Position numbers and translations under genes: made by a program. Below are positions 1 through 10,689 of a stretch of DNA of 64,000 nucleotides, piece by piece. Under the pieces are notes generated by a model. That model saw nothing but the letters and a program-made list of their open reading frames with translations, had not been told where the DNA came from and made no database searches. Source of the stretch: Benincasa hispida (Eukaryota > Streptophyta > Magnoliopsida > Cucurbitales > Cucurbitaceae); the NCBI RefSeq assembly GCF_009727055.1, contig NC_052354.1:38690800-38754799 (forward strand). Reading direction: 5' to 3'. Position 1 is the first letter of the stretch. Each line of letters begins with the position of its first letter.

Positions 1-663
1 TTAAGAGAATAACTTCTCTTTTATCTTTAAAGATGGGTATGAGTGAATTTCGTCATACATCCTATGTCCCCAAATATCTACCTGGTCTTACCCTTGAAAT
101 AGGAGGCTTATTGAGCCCGCGTTGTTGAGCCAACCCTCACCTATGAAAATCTAAGGATAATCCCGAATAAACAAGAGTTCATAGTTAGCTCAGGATTAAG
201 GTCGAGTTACCTAGATCATCATTTTGAAACAATCAGTCATAAATAGTAAATAGCATTATAAAGTAAGAGTGACTTATTTCTCGGTCCTAGTCTTATACAA
301 ACTTTTTGCATAGGATGCCCCCATTCGCACGTCTCCACATGAACGATTTAGGATCACATCATTTATATAAGATACAAAGTGGGTCATATTCAGTAGTGTT
401 ACCAGAATAAGGTACCCAACCTTATCCATATACTATAGATCGTTTAGGCTATTTACTCAAACTCGATTCATCTTTATGCCTCCATATAAAGTCCAAGTAT
501 TCATGTAATAGCCATGGATCTTAGTTTATTGGATTTAGTCGTTACAAGTGCAATTTAACGACTCAACAACAAATTTTATTGAACAAAAATCAATAACATC
601 TTTATTGATAATAGAATATGTTTGACATTACAAACTACGAGTTTTAGAACATACAACCGAATA
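1..663 (-). mobile_element. LTR fragment, family alpha (copia), truncated by window edge
   Basis: Read on the minus strand this matches the first third of the LTRs at 13076-14930 and 33071-34885, including the start (TATTCGGTTGTATG here, for TGTTRGGTTTTATG elsewhere), the phrase AAAACTCGTAGTTTG, and the block around ATTGAGCC / CCAACCCTCACCTATG. The LTR start lies near position 663, and the rest runs off the left edge. No coding sequence belongs to it. It sits directly against a gypsy remnant, so it may be a solo LTR or a truncated element. Confidence 0.75.
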
Positions 664-1265
664 CTACCAAGTAATATATTAGAAAAAGAAGTAGAGTATG
701 GTTCATTCATTTTCAAAATATAAAAACCAGCTGGAAAGATTAAATCACCATATCTTAAAAAGACATCCTCTACTATGCCTAGAGGTTGTATGTTTGTCCT
801 ATCGGCTAATTGTATGCAGATATTAGTTTTTTGTAGGCCATTAAATTTAGGTATTCATAAGCATGAAAAGGCATGACATTTATTGGAGCTCCTAAATCTA
901 TCATAGCACGAGTAATAATTATTTCTCCTATTTTGCAAGGTAAAGTAAACATTCCCGGATCTCTCTATTTTTTAGGCATGTCCTTTTTTAATAAGCAGAC
1001 ACATTTTTACTCACTGTGACTCCCTCCTTCTCTTTCCCTTTTCTTTTCTTTGTACACAAATATTTTAAGAATTTTTCATATCTGGGTATTTTTTGAATAG
1101 CATTGAGCAAAAGAATGTTGGTTTGTACGTTTTTGAACATCTCAACAAGCTCTAGGCCAGTCTCTTCTACCTTAGGTATTGCTAATCTACTAGGGAAGGG
1201 GGCCTTAGGTACATATGGTTCTACTTAAGAGGGAGAGTAGTTACGTACCTTGGGAAAGATAGAAG
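664..1265 (-). pseudogene. Ty3/gypsy gag-protease remnant
   Basis: There is no long open frame, but the minus strand translates in pieces to a recognisable plant gypsy gag-protease region. From right to left: a proline-rich stretch with PFPSRL, then NAIQKIPRYEKFLKYL, then a protease segment with FTLPCKIGE, AMIDLGAPINVMP (the DLGA-type active-site turn) and LADRTNIQPLGIVEDV, and finally DLIFPAGFYIL. This order is typical of Athila/Tat-type gypsy elements. Stops such as the one after MPKK break it. The plus-strand copia remnant starts directly beside it near 1270, so the junction is a breakpoint or nested insertion. Confidence 0.7.
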
Positions 1266-1274
1266 TTTCCTCGA

Positions 1275-2240
1275 ATCAGATTGAGGTGGTGAGTATATGG
1301 ACTTGGAATTCCATAACTATTTGATAGAACATGGAATCCAGTCTCAATTCATAGCCCTTGTCACACCTAAAAAAAATGGTGTGGCATAAAGGAGAAACAA
1401 AACCTTGTTGGACATGGTTCATTCCATGATGAGTTATGCTCAGTTACCAAATTCTTTCTAGAGACATGCAATTGAAACTGCAGTGTACATTTTGAACATG
1501 GTTCCCTCGAAAAGTGTTTCTGAAACATCTTATGAGCTTTGGAGAGGACGTAAAGGAAGTTTACATCACTTCAAAATTTGGGGTTGCCCAGCACATGTAT
1601 TAGTGCAAAATGCTAAAAAATTGGAACGTCGTTCAAAAGTATGCCTATTTGTAGGCTACTCTAAAGAAACGAAAGGTGGTAACTTTTACAATCCTCAGGA
1701 AGATAAAGTGTTTGTGTAGACAAATGCACTTTCTCAGAGGAGGAGGACATGAAGAATCATAAACCTCATAGTAAGCTAATAATAGAAGAAATGTCCAAAG
1801 AAACGAAAAATGCATCAACAAGAGTTTTTGACAGAGCAGGTTCATCAATAAGAGTTGTTCATGAAACTGGTACTTCACATACTTTTCGAGAGTTGAGAAT
1901 GCCTCGTCGTAGTGGAAGGGTATGATGACTTAGAGGATCCATTGACTTTCAAACAAGCAATTAATGATGTGGATAAAGACTAATGGATTAAAGTCATGGA
2001 CCTTGAAATGGAATCTATGTATTTCAATTATGTCTGGGATCTTGTAGATCAACCTAAAGGGGTAAAACCCATCAATTGCAAATGGATCTACAAGAGAAAA
2101 CGAGACCAAGCTGGTAAGGTACAAACGTACAAAGCAAGACTTGTGGCAAAAGAGTTTACCCAAAGAGAGAGGGTAGACTATGAAGAAAGCTTCTCTTCGT
2201 TTGCCATGATAAAGTCAATAAGAATACTCTTGTCCATTGC
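1275..2240 (+). pseudogene. copia pol, part 1: integrase C-terminal half and start of reverse transcriptase
   Basis: The translation begins around the integrase GGEYMDLEFHNY segment, followed by a degenerate NGVA-RRNKTLLDM motif, then ETAVYILNMVPSKSVSET, LHHFKIWGCPAHV, KVCLFVGYSKETKGG (C-terminal integrase landmarks) and, after a linker, the reverse transcriptase start with PINCKWIYKRKRDQAG and YKARLVAKEFTQ. In-frame stops occur in the integrase, the linker and before the reverse transcriptase. The frame stops at 2240, where the solo LTR begins, and resumes at 4007. It is non-functional. Confidence 0.8.
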
Positions 2241-4001
2241 TATTGAGAATGTCCTAGAACACGAAGTTCGTGTTAAACATTATATTTATCAATAATAATG
2301 ACTTGTTGATTTTGCATCTTATTATAAAAATCCAATAAACTATCCTTGGCTATGGTCTGAATACTGTAACTTTATGTAGTGACATAAACAGGATCAAGTT
2401 AACAGTAAATTGTCTAATAAATATATAGATGAAATTGTGTATCTCATCCTGGTAACACTATTTGATGCGACCCACTCTTTAGTTGTTACAAAAAGTTGTA
2501 AAGTGCTACAAACGATGTGATCCACAAATTGTTCATGTTGAGACATGTGAGTGGGAGCGTCCTATGCAATGAGTTTGCATATAGACTGGACCACGAAAAT
2601 AGTCACTTTTCTTTATAACGACCATTTACTGTTAAAACTGACCATTTCATTTATCAAATAACCTAGGTTAACTCGATCTTAATCTTGAGCTAGCTATGAA
2701 TTCTTGTTTGTTCGGGATTATCCTTTGATTTGCAAACAGTGAGAGTAGTCTAATAGCACTACTCAATAAGCATACCATTTTGTTGATAAGACTAGATGAA
2801 TAGTTAGGGACATAGCCTTGTAAGATGGAATTCACTCCTACCCTATTTAGGGTTAGCAGATAGGTTATTCTCTTAAGTATTGATTCCAAGTCTTGAACAA
2901 TCAGAGCTCGCTTTCTCATGATAGAGAAAGGATTTGATTCATAGAGACTATGAATCAAAATTGTTCTTTAGAGGGTCAGTAGGAACTTAAGGAACAAGAT
3001 GTATTCACAAGGGTAAAACGGTAGTTTTGACCTAGCTGTAATTATGAACAACCTGTGAAGGATCAACTTACTGATTATGATTATTAAATGGACATAATAT
3101 ATCTACAGTGAGGGGAGTTCAACTATAGGCTATAGTGGAGTAACCCATTAGTTGATGAATCGGTTAGATCGGACTAATGAGTTTAGCCGATTAATCTTCA
3201 AATCGTTGGAGCCATGATTTGTAGGTCCGCGAGGTCCCTCTACTAGCTCATAAATGGTTAAGTTTTAGAGTAGCTTGAGAAATTAATTTGAAATGTTCAA
3301 ATTAAACGGAATATGAGAGTATATATTTAAATATATGAAGATGATTATTGTGCAAAAATTAATTTAATATTTGATATTAAATTAATTAATTTATGAAATT
3401 AATTTTAGAAAATGATTTTTCAGTTATTAAAATCAAAATTGATTTTTGAAATCAAATTTTTGTTTTAATACAAAAATGGAAAAAATCGTTTTGCATGCTT
3501 ACAAAATGGAAAATGTTGATTTTCCAATGTCGTCTTCTTCATACTCACACAAAGCCCATTTCCTTCTCTTCATTAATACTCCAAGCATGAGCTGCAAGCC
3601 AGGAAATTCTCTTCTTTACACGTTCATCTGCAATAAATAAAGAAGATTGGAGTGAATTGAAGGCATGCATAACGGAGAAATTTCGAGAGAAAATTTTAGA
3701 GAAGAAAGTGTTCTTCAAAGTGAGCTGCTATAAGTCTCTGCCTGTTCTACATCGTTTCAAGCTTTTCTTGAGCCCCACAACTCAGTCTAAAGCTCCAAGA
3801 GGATAGTGGGAAAGATCTTGAGGTGGTTCACAGTGATCTTTGGTGAAGACTGCTGCAGATTGATCAAGTTCTTGAAGAGTTCTTCAAAAGTATGATCTTA
3901 AAACCCTCTTTTTAGAAAAGCATGCTAGTTTCTGCCACAAGTAGTGAATTGAATGCTTATAGATCCTTGGTACTTCCGCTGTATGTTATCTAACTCTGAC
4001 A
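2241..4001 (+). mobile_element. Solo LTR, family alpha, inside copia 1 reverse transcriptase
   Basis: The sequence matches the LTR at 13076-14930 along its length. It starts TATTGAGAATGTCC (for TGTTRGGTTTTATGTCC) and ends in ACTCTGACA, as the copy at 30574-32424 does. It is flanked by the 5-bp direct repeat ATTGC at 2236-2240 and 4002-4006, and the reverse transcriptase frame picks up on the far side (FYDYEIWQMDVKTSFLNG). There is no internal region, so it is a solo LTR formed by LTR-LTR recombination. A short AT-rich frame at 3446-3640 lies within it and is not credible as a gene. Confidence 0.85.
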
Positions 4002-5289
4002 ATTGCTGCATTTTATGATTATGAAATATGGCAAATGGATGTTAAGACATCCTTTCTGAATGGCTATCTTGAAGAGAGTATCTACATGTCTCAACAAGAA
4101 GGGTTCATTAAATAAGGTCAAGAGCAAAAGGTTTGCAAGTTTAATCGATCCATTTATGGGTTGAAATAAGTATCTAGATCTTGGAATATGAGATTTGATA
4201 CTGCAATCAAATCTTACGGCTTTGAACAAAATGTTGACAAACCATGTGTTTGCAAGAAAATCGTTAACAGAAATGTCGCCTTTCTGGTGTTGTATGTTGA
4301 TGATATTCTACTCATAAGAAATGAAGTAGAATTTCTAGCTGATGTTAAGAGAAAGCTGGCTACACAATTCCAAATGAAAGATATGGGAAAAGCATAGTAT
4401 GTTCTTGGGATCCAAATAGTTTGGAATCGCAAGAACAAAACTTTAACATTATCACAAGCATCTTATATAGTCAAGATGTTGTCTAGATATAAAATGTAAA
4501 ATTCCAAGAATGGAACATTTCCTTTCAGACATGGAATTCATTTGTCAAAGTAACAAAGTCCTAAAACTCCTCAAGAGGTTGAGGATATGAAACGAATTCC
4601 ATATGCATTAGCAATAGAGAGTCTAATGTATGCCATGTTGTGTACTCTTTCTGATATATGCTATGCAGTTGGAATAGTCAGCAGGTTTCATTCCAATCCT
4701 GTATATGATCATTCAACTGCCCTTAAAAACATTCTCAAGTATCTTCATAGAACGAGAAATTATATGCTCGTGTATGGTAAAAAGGATTTGTTCCTTATAG
4801 GATACACTGATTCTGACTTCTAGACTGATATAGATTTAAGGAAATCAACTTTGGGGTCAATATTCATTCTAAATGGAGGAGCAGTAGTGTGGAGAAGTAT
4901 CAAGTAAAGTTGTATTGCTGACTCCACAATGGAAGCGGAGTATGTACTCCAAGTGAAGAAGCGAAAGAAGCAGTATGGCTAAGAAAGTTCCTAACAGATT
5001 TGGAAGTAGTTCCAAATATGCACCTGCCTGTCACCCTCTATTGTGATAATAGTGAAGCAGTTGCAGATTCAAAGGAACCTCGAAGCCATAAACATGGAAA
5101 GCACATCGAGCAAAAGTTCCATCTCATAAGGAAGATTGTACACAGAGGAGACGTGATCGTCACGTAGATAACCTCACAAGACAACTTAGCTGATCCATTT
5201 ACGAAGGCCCTCTTGGCTAAAGTATTCGAGGGTCACCTTGATGAAGAGCATTCAGTGGTTGCATGTTGATAATGATTAAAAATTCCTAA
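4002..5289 (+). pseudogene. copia pol, part 2: reverse transcriptase and RNase H
   Basis: It continues the polymerase broken at 2240. MDVKTSFLNGYLEESIYM is followed by KFNRSIYGLK and the catalytic YVDD box (4293-4304, intact), then QFQMKD and the QASYIVKML segment. The RNase H region follows (VSRFHSNPVYDHSTALK, then GYTDSDF, then an ADSTMEAEYV remnant), ending in ADPFTKALLAKVFEGHL near 5235. Stops lie at several Gln/Trp codons (for example before YVLGIQ and after GYTDSDF). The catalytic box survives, but the ORF is dead. 5240-5289 is unassigned AT-rich sequence. Confidence 0.8.
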
Positions 5290-5634
5290 ATTGAAGAAGA
5301 AATCAGAGTTAGAAATGGAAAATAAGTTTTCTGCTACTTCTTCTTCTTCCTCTAAAAACCCACAAAAATACCTCACAAATTCACTCAAATCTGAGTTTCA
5401 CCACTCAAATTCAAGGCTGAAAATAGTCAAGAAGATCTATTGGTGGTTCACTAACAATTTAGAGCTAAATTGATGTGAAGAGCAACTTAGATTTAGGAGA
5501 GCTCATCAAAGGTATGAGAAACTTGAAACCCACGTTTGATTTTCTGAAATAGCATGCTTAAGAACTCAAGTTAAATATAATTATAGTGCTTATTGGTTCT
5601 ATTTGTTTCCGTTGCATGCTTGTGTATTCCATCA
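5290..5634 (+). mobile_element. LTR-tail-like fragment closing copia 1
   Basis: This resembles the 3' ends of family-alpha LTRs: a purine/Ser-rich stretch, a wording like TTCACTAACAA, CTCATCAAAGGTATGAGAAAC, then a 'gcatgct' block and a short AT-rich end near ATTCCATCA. The adjoining Sire-like integrase reads from 5635. Similarity to the other copies is partial, so it may be a diverged subfamily. The expected first two thirds of the LTR are missing. Confidence 0.5.
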
Positions 5635-6969
5635 CCTATGCAATCAAAAAGTCTGGGAGGTAAATGGAATGCTTTAGTTGTCATTGATGACTTCTCCAGA
5701 TATACTTGAGTTCAGTTTCTTTGTGAAAAGTTAGATGCATTTACTACTTTTCAAGATTTTATCTCCAATTATAAGGTGAGAAAGATCTGAATGTGATACG
5801 AAATATGAGGGATCATGGTAGGAAGTTTGAAAACTCTTGATTTGCTTATTTTAATAATATAGCTAGGATTTATCATGAATTTTCAACTTCTATTACTCTC
5901 TAGCAATGTATAGTTGTGAAAAGGAAAAAACTGGCACTTCAGAAGATAGCTTGAGCGATGTTACATGCTAAATATCTACCATTTCATTTTTGGACAAAGG
6001 CTTTACACACAACATGTCATATATACAACAGAGTTGTTTTTAAACCAAGTTCCCCGATCACTATTTATGAAATACAGAGAAGGAGAAAACCAAATGTTAA
6101 ATACTTTCATATCTCCAACAGTACATATTACATCCTTGCTAATAGAGAAGCAAGGCAAAAATGGGTTTCAAAGTCAGATGTAGGCATAGTTCTTAGATAT
6201 TCTACAAATAGTTAAGCATACCGTGTCTACAATAAACGAACTCGTTGTGTCATGAAATCAATCAATGTTGTGATTGATGATGTTAGTGATCTATCAGTTT
6301 ATAGAAATTAGGTAGAAGAAGATACCAATATGCTTCCATTTGTCAATACTGATGTTCCTAACATCACCTCTAACATGTCATCTAACATGAAGTCTGAAAC
6401 GCCTATGGAGAATAATTAGCCAGTTTTTGTGCAGGTTGAAACTAGTCACAAACAACCATCCAACAGAGTTTGTAAAAATCACTCCTCCACAACATCATTA
6501 GTATCTTAAAGAATGGGTGATGTCTAGAAAGAAAGACAAAGTAAATTATCTAGAGATGATCGGTAATATTTGTTTCACCTCCCCTGTTGAACCAAGAAAT
6601 GTCGAATAAACTTTTGAGGATGAATGTTGGGCTAATGCCATGCAAGAAGAGCTTGCACAATTTGTGAGAAATAATGTTTGGACTTTTGTCCCACGGCCAG
6701 AGTTGGTTAATGTGATTGACACAAAGTGGATATACAAGCACAAGGCTGATGAGAATGACAATATCACTAGAAATAAAGCTAGATTAGTTGTTCAAGGGTA
6801 TACTCAAATAGAAGGTGTGGATTTTGATGAAAGCTTTACCTCAGTTTCTCATCTAGAGGCTATTAAACTGTTGCTTGGAATATATTGCCTCTTGAAATTC
6901 AAACTGTATCAAATAGATGTAAAGAGTGCTTTGAATGGATGTCTAAAAGAGGAATTCTATGTTGAGTAA
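5635..6969 (+). pseudogene. Sire-like copia pol, part 1: integrase core, linker, reverse transcriptase start
   Basis: The translation opens with PMQSKSLGGKWNALVVIDDFSRYT (integrase core). A degenerate FENS region follows, then LHAKYLPFHFWTKALHT, a long Ser/Asn-rich linker with VIDDVSDL, and the reverse transcriptase N-terminus (WANAMQEELAQFVRNNVW, VIDTKWIYKHKADENDN, ARLVVQGYTQIEGVDFDES, YQIDVKSALNGCLKEE). Several stops and frameshifts interrupt the integrase and linker; the reverse transcriptase part is open from 6640 to 6966. It breaks at 6969, exactly at the target duplication of the following insertion. It is a different lineage from copia 1 and 2. Confidence 0.75.
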
Positions 6970-7912
6970 TGATAACAGGCAAAAATGCATGTTATCATAG
7001 TGCTAAGTTCTTAAACAATGCTGGTTTGCGATGATAAAATATGTTAGATTGCGTCCAAAAAGCATCAAATTCATAATATTGCAGTCTCATGTGTTCATCG
7101 CATAGAAATAGTTAATTTTTGTGTTTTCATGCAGAATATGTGTTGACGCAAGGCGGAAAGAGCGATCATAAGAAATCATTGGCCAAGCACAGCATTACCA
7201 CAAGGTTTTGCAGTGATGGTGTTCACAAACATCTGCTCAAGAAGGATTGCCGCATAGAGTTGGCGCAACTTAGTGGGCGCATCTGGGTGAAAGACATAAT
7301 TAATCACGATGGGACAGAAAGCTGATGACGGTCGAATCCAAATTAAGTTCACAGCCACTAACGATAACAAGTACATTAAGCTTTTTAGTGACAAATATTC
7401 AGCGCATCAGTTAGGGAATGAAAGCCATCCCATCTGTGAATTCATAAGAGAGAAGCCGTCTTTCACCCTAAAAGCTCTATAAATACCAAAAGCATCCTTC
7501 AAAAAAGGGGTTCACCAATTTGAAAGTTACGAGTTCACAAGTTATGTTCATAGTCTAGCCTTGTTCTTAGATTTTCTTTTTTTTTAAGGTAGACGCGAGA
7601 GAAGGAGGTTGTGCCGGTAGATCGTTCCGGTAAGCTTGGGAGAGCACTGGAAGCTTCAAGAACAGAGAGAGGGCCGACTCCTGCGGAAGCAGGAATATCT
7701 TTTGAACCGAATAGAGTTGTCAGTGTAAAAGGCTTGGGCAGCAAGGGATTGCTAACAGGTTCTCTACCTTTAACTTCCATTGTTATTTTGTATTCAAACT
7801 CATTTATAAAAATGGAATTTACTTCTCTATATCTGTTCACTCTCTGTTATTTACGCATGAGTAGCTAAATCTGTTGAATGTATTGAGAAGATCTTTAGCT
7901 AGCATTACTTGG
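6970..7912 (+). repeat. Left arm of ~0.94-kb inverted repeat
   Basis: It starts TGATAACAGGC and pairs with 8322-9261 on the opposite strand over nearly its whole length, including the shared segment around ATGAGTAGCTAAATCTG and the TATA-containing block. The arms differ at many sites and by small indels. Both arms contain matching short frames (7611-7868 plus strand; 8365-8595 minus strand), which is repeat homology and not evidence of a gene. Confidence 0.8.
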
Positions 7913-8321
7913 GGAATGCGTCAGACTATGCGATCATGCTATAACCATGCAGAGCAAGTCATTTTCCAATGTAAATGCGATGCTCCTAAGTCTAGGAGGC
8001 ATGTGTTGAATGCAAAAGTGTACATAGATCTTATTCCTAAATCTCTACTCTTTTCCTATGCGGAGATACAAGATGCACCAAGGTAAGGTGACCGCATACA
8101 ATTATATCCTATCTCTAGGATGCATGTGATGCGTTGATAGTAAACAGTGCTTATTCCTAAGCTCCTATCTCTTGATTATGCATTCTAATCTGACTCTCCC
8201 AAGCCTAGATTCTGATCTAACCTTTCCAAGCCTAGATCCTGTCCTTAGACTACCCTCCCGAGTATCTCTAATGGACGAATGAAGCATACATAATACAAGA
8301 TCATCACATAGAATGAAGATC

Positions 8322-9261
8322 CCCAGTTAAGCTAGCTAAGTACTTCTCAACCCATTCAACAGATTTAGCTACTCATGCGTAAATAACAGAGAGTGAACAG
8401 ATATAGAGAAGTAAATTCCATTTTTATAAATGAGTTTGAATACAAAATAAAAATGGTAGTTAAAGATAGAGAGCCTAGTAGCAATCCCTTGCTGCCCAAG
8501 GCTTTTACACTGGCAACTCTCTTCGGTTCAAAAGATATTCCTACTTCCACAGGAGTTGGCCCTCTCTGATCTTGAAGCTTCCGGCGCTCTCCCAAGCTTA
8601 CCGGAACGATCTGTCGGCATAACCTCCTTCTCTCACGTCCTCTTTAAAACAAAAGAAAATCTAAGAACAAGGCTAAACTATGAACAGAACTTGTGAACTT
8701 GGAACTTTCGAATTGGTGAACCCCTTTTTTGAAGGATGTCTTTGGTATTTATAGAGCTTCTGGGGTGAAAGGTAGCTTCTCTCTTATGAATGCACAGATG
8801 GGATGGCTTTCATTCCCTGACTGATGCGTCGAATATTTGTCACTGAAAATTTGAATGTACTTATTATCGTTAGCGGCTGTCAACTTAATTAGGATTCGAC
8901 CATCATCAACTTTTTGTCCCATCGTGATTAATTATGCCTTTCACCCAGATGCGCCCACCAAGTTGCACCAACTTTATGCGGCAATCCTTCTAGAGCGGAT
9001 GTTTGCGAACACCATCACCACAAAATCTTGCAATAATGTTGTGCTCGACCAATGATTTCTTATGATCGCTCTTTTCGCCTTGCGTCAACGCATATTCTGC
9101 ATAAAAACACAAAAATCAACTGTTTCTATGTGATGAATGCATGCGACTGCAATATTATGAATTTGATGCTTTTTGGACGCAATCTAACATGTTTTATCAA
9201 CGCAAACCAACATTGTTTAGGAACTTAGCACTATGATAACGTGTATTTCTACCCGTTATCA
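8322..9261 (-). repeat. Right arm of ~0.94-kb inverted repeat
   Basis: This is the reverse-complement counterpart of 6970-7912. On the minus strand it starts TGATAACGGGTAG at 9261, immediately after a G-rich polypurine tract, which marks this arm as a genuine LTR start (U3) of a minus-strand element. The spacer 7913-8321 also reads as minus-strand LTR when compared with the related LTR at 52855-54909. Confidence 0.8.
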
Positions 9262-10057
9262 CACCCCCAAATTTAAACAATGCTTGTCCTTAAGCATAAG
9301 ATAAAGATCTCCTTTAGCAAGTCGACCGCAAGTCTTTTTTCCTAGATTTCTCAAGGATACTTCATTCAAATCCTATACACCAAAATTTCCTTAAGTCTTA
9401 TTCAAGTCTTCTCTAAAAATATTTCTAAAACTTAGGGACTGCAAGTTTAATCTTCAAAAGAACTTTACTAAATTCCGGAACATCGCATGATTTATTTCAA
9501 AACGAAAACTTTTCCACCAGAGTGTCAGTTGATTTTTATCCTTGGATATTTCTTGACATCATTATTATTTTTTATTTTTTTTCTGACCTTGCACTGATTC
9601 AAGTGCCTTGCCTTCATTTTGGCTTTCCCCCACGTGTGTCATGCGGACATCCAACCATGAACAATGCACTTTTTCTCAAACTAAACTCATGCCTACTTGG
9701 AAGCGGAGTTGCAGTCATCCAACCACGTGTAACGCTAGCTAAAGACCTTTTCAACCCATTCTTCCGCATACTCAATGCATCTATCACACAATCAGATTTT
9801 TCTCAAATCCGCTGCATTTGTCTATTTTCATTACCGCAAACATCAACTCCAACAACTTATTTACTTATTTGGTTACTGCAAAGTTTTCCTAACAACTACC
9901 ACTGCAACCTATTTTCCTAAGTCTCTGAGTTCGACCCTGGACTTACCAGGAAACTCAGTGGGGTTTACACTTGGATTTCGCTGAGAAAACTTGAGTGCTC
10001 AACGCAACTCTATCAACGCATTTCATCTATAATTCCACATCATAAAATAGCGCATCA

Positions 10058-10689
10058 AGTAACCTAAAGGATTTGTCGATCTTTAAAATCGTGATTACAT
10101 ATAGAAACATAATAAGGCTCTTTATGGACTCAAACAGGCGCCTAGAGCCTGGTATGAATGTTTAATTTGTTCCTTGTGAACAATAATTATAGTAGAGCAA
10201 CGTTGATAAGACCTTATTTGTGAAAAATATCAAGAGAAGTTTATGATTGTCAAGATTTTTATTGATGACATTGTGTTTGGAGGAATGTCACAAGAGATGG
10301 TAGAACCCTTTATGAAACAAATGCAGAAGGAATTCGAAAATGAGCTTGGTAGGAGAACTGTGCTATTTTCTGGGTTTTTAGATTAAACAACTGAATGAGG
10401 GAATTTTATCTCTCAAAGTAAATATGCCAAGACAATTGTTAAGAAGTTTGGCCTTGAGAAGGCTAGTGTTAAAAGAACCCTTGCTCCCACTCATGCTAAA
10501 ATGTTAAAAGACTTGGGTGGAACTCAAATTGATTAGGGTCTATATAGAAGTATTATTGGATGTTTGCTCTATTTAACAACCAGTAGACCTGACATAACAT
10601 TTGTTGTAGGTGTTTGTACCAGATATTAGTCCTGTCCCAAGACCAGTCACTTGTTTAGTGCTAAAATAATAATAAAAAATATCAATGAC
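10058..10689 (+). pseudogene. Sire-like copia pol, part 2: reverse transcriptase
   Basis: It resumes the frame broken at 6969. PKGFVDL is followed by NKALYGLKQAPRAWYE, then a frameshifted region with KIFIDDIVFGGMSQEM (the catalytic YVDD box reads FIDD here), a KEFENE segment, and DITFVVGVCTRY near 10600, ending about IIKNISMT at 10687. Stops and frameshifts are frequent. From about 10690 the reading changes to the integrase of a different copia family, so this is an abrupt breakpoint. Confidence 0.75.

Larger units (their letters stand above)
1275..5634 (+). mobile_element. Degenerate Ty1/copia element 1 (integrase to LTR end), interrupted by a solo LTR
   Basis: A plus-strand copia remnant that starts inside integrase (near 1275), runs through reverse transcriptase and RNase H to about 5240, and ends in an LTR-tail-like piece (5290-5634). 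The reverse transcriptase is split by a 1.76-kb solo LTR (2241-4001). No 5' LTR, gag or protease is present, and stops and frameshifts are scattered throughout. It is a close relative of the copia at 10690-14930. The Sire-like element begins immediately after 5634. Confidence 0.8.
6970..10057 (+). mobile_element. Gypsy-type LTR structure with an inverted second copy, nested in copia reverse transcriptase
   Basis: The outer ends are TG (6970) and CA (10057), flanked by the 5-bp repeat AGTAA (6965-6969 and 10058-10062). Removing the insert plus one repeat rejoins the copia frame (VE-PKGFVDL). The plus-strand LTR head (6970-7912) is followed by an inverted LTR copy (about 7913-9261) that carries on its own strand a gypsy-like polypurine tract AAATTTGGGGGTG (9262-9274). 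A plus-strand LTR tail ends the insert, with the usual plant LTR wording CTGAGTTCGACC (near 9923). A TATA-like CTATAAATA lies at 7479-7487. Frames at 9522-9984 lie in this LTR material and show no known domain. Confidence 0.75.

Noticed and set aside
7611..8595. Two similar small proteins in opposite orientation (7611-7868 and 8365-8595)
   Set aside because: Their similarity is that of the two inverted-repeat arms; it is not conservation of a protein.
9522..9984. Open frames of up to 132 codons
   Set aside because: They lie within gypsy-type LTR sequence (with the CTGAGTTCGACC end wording) and show no domain.
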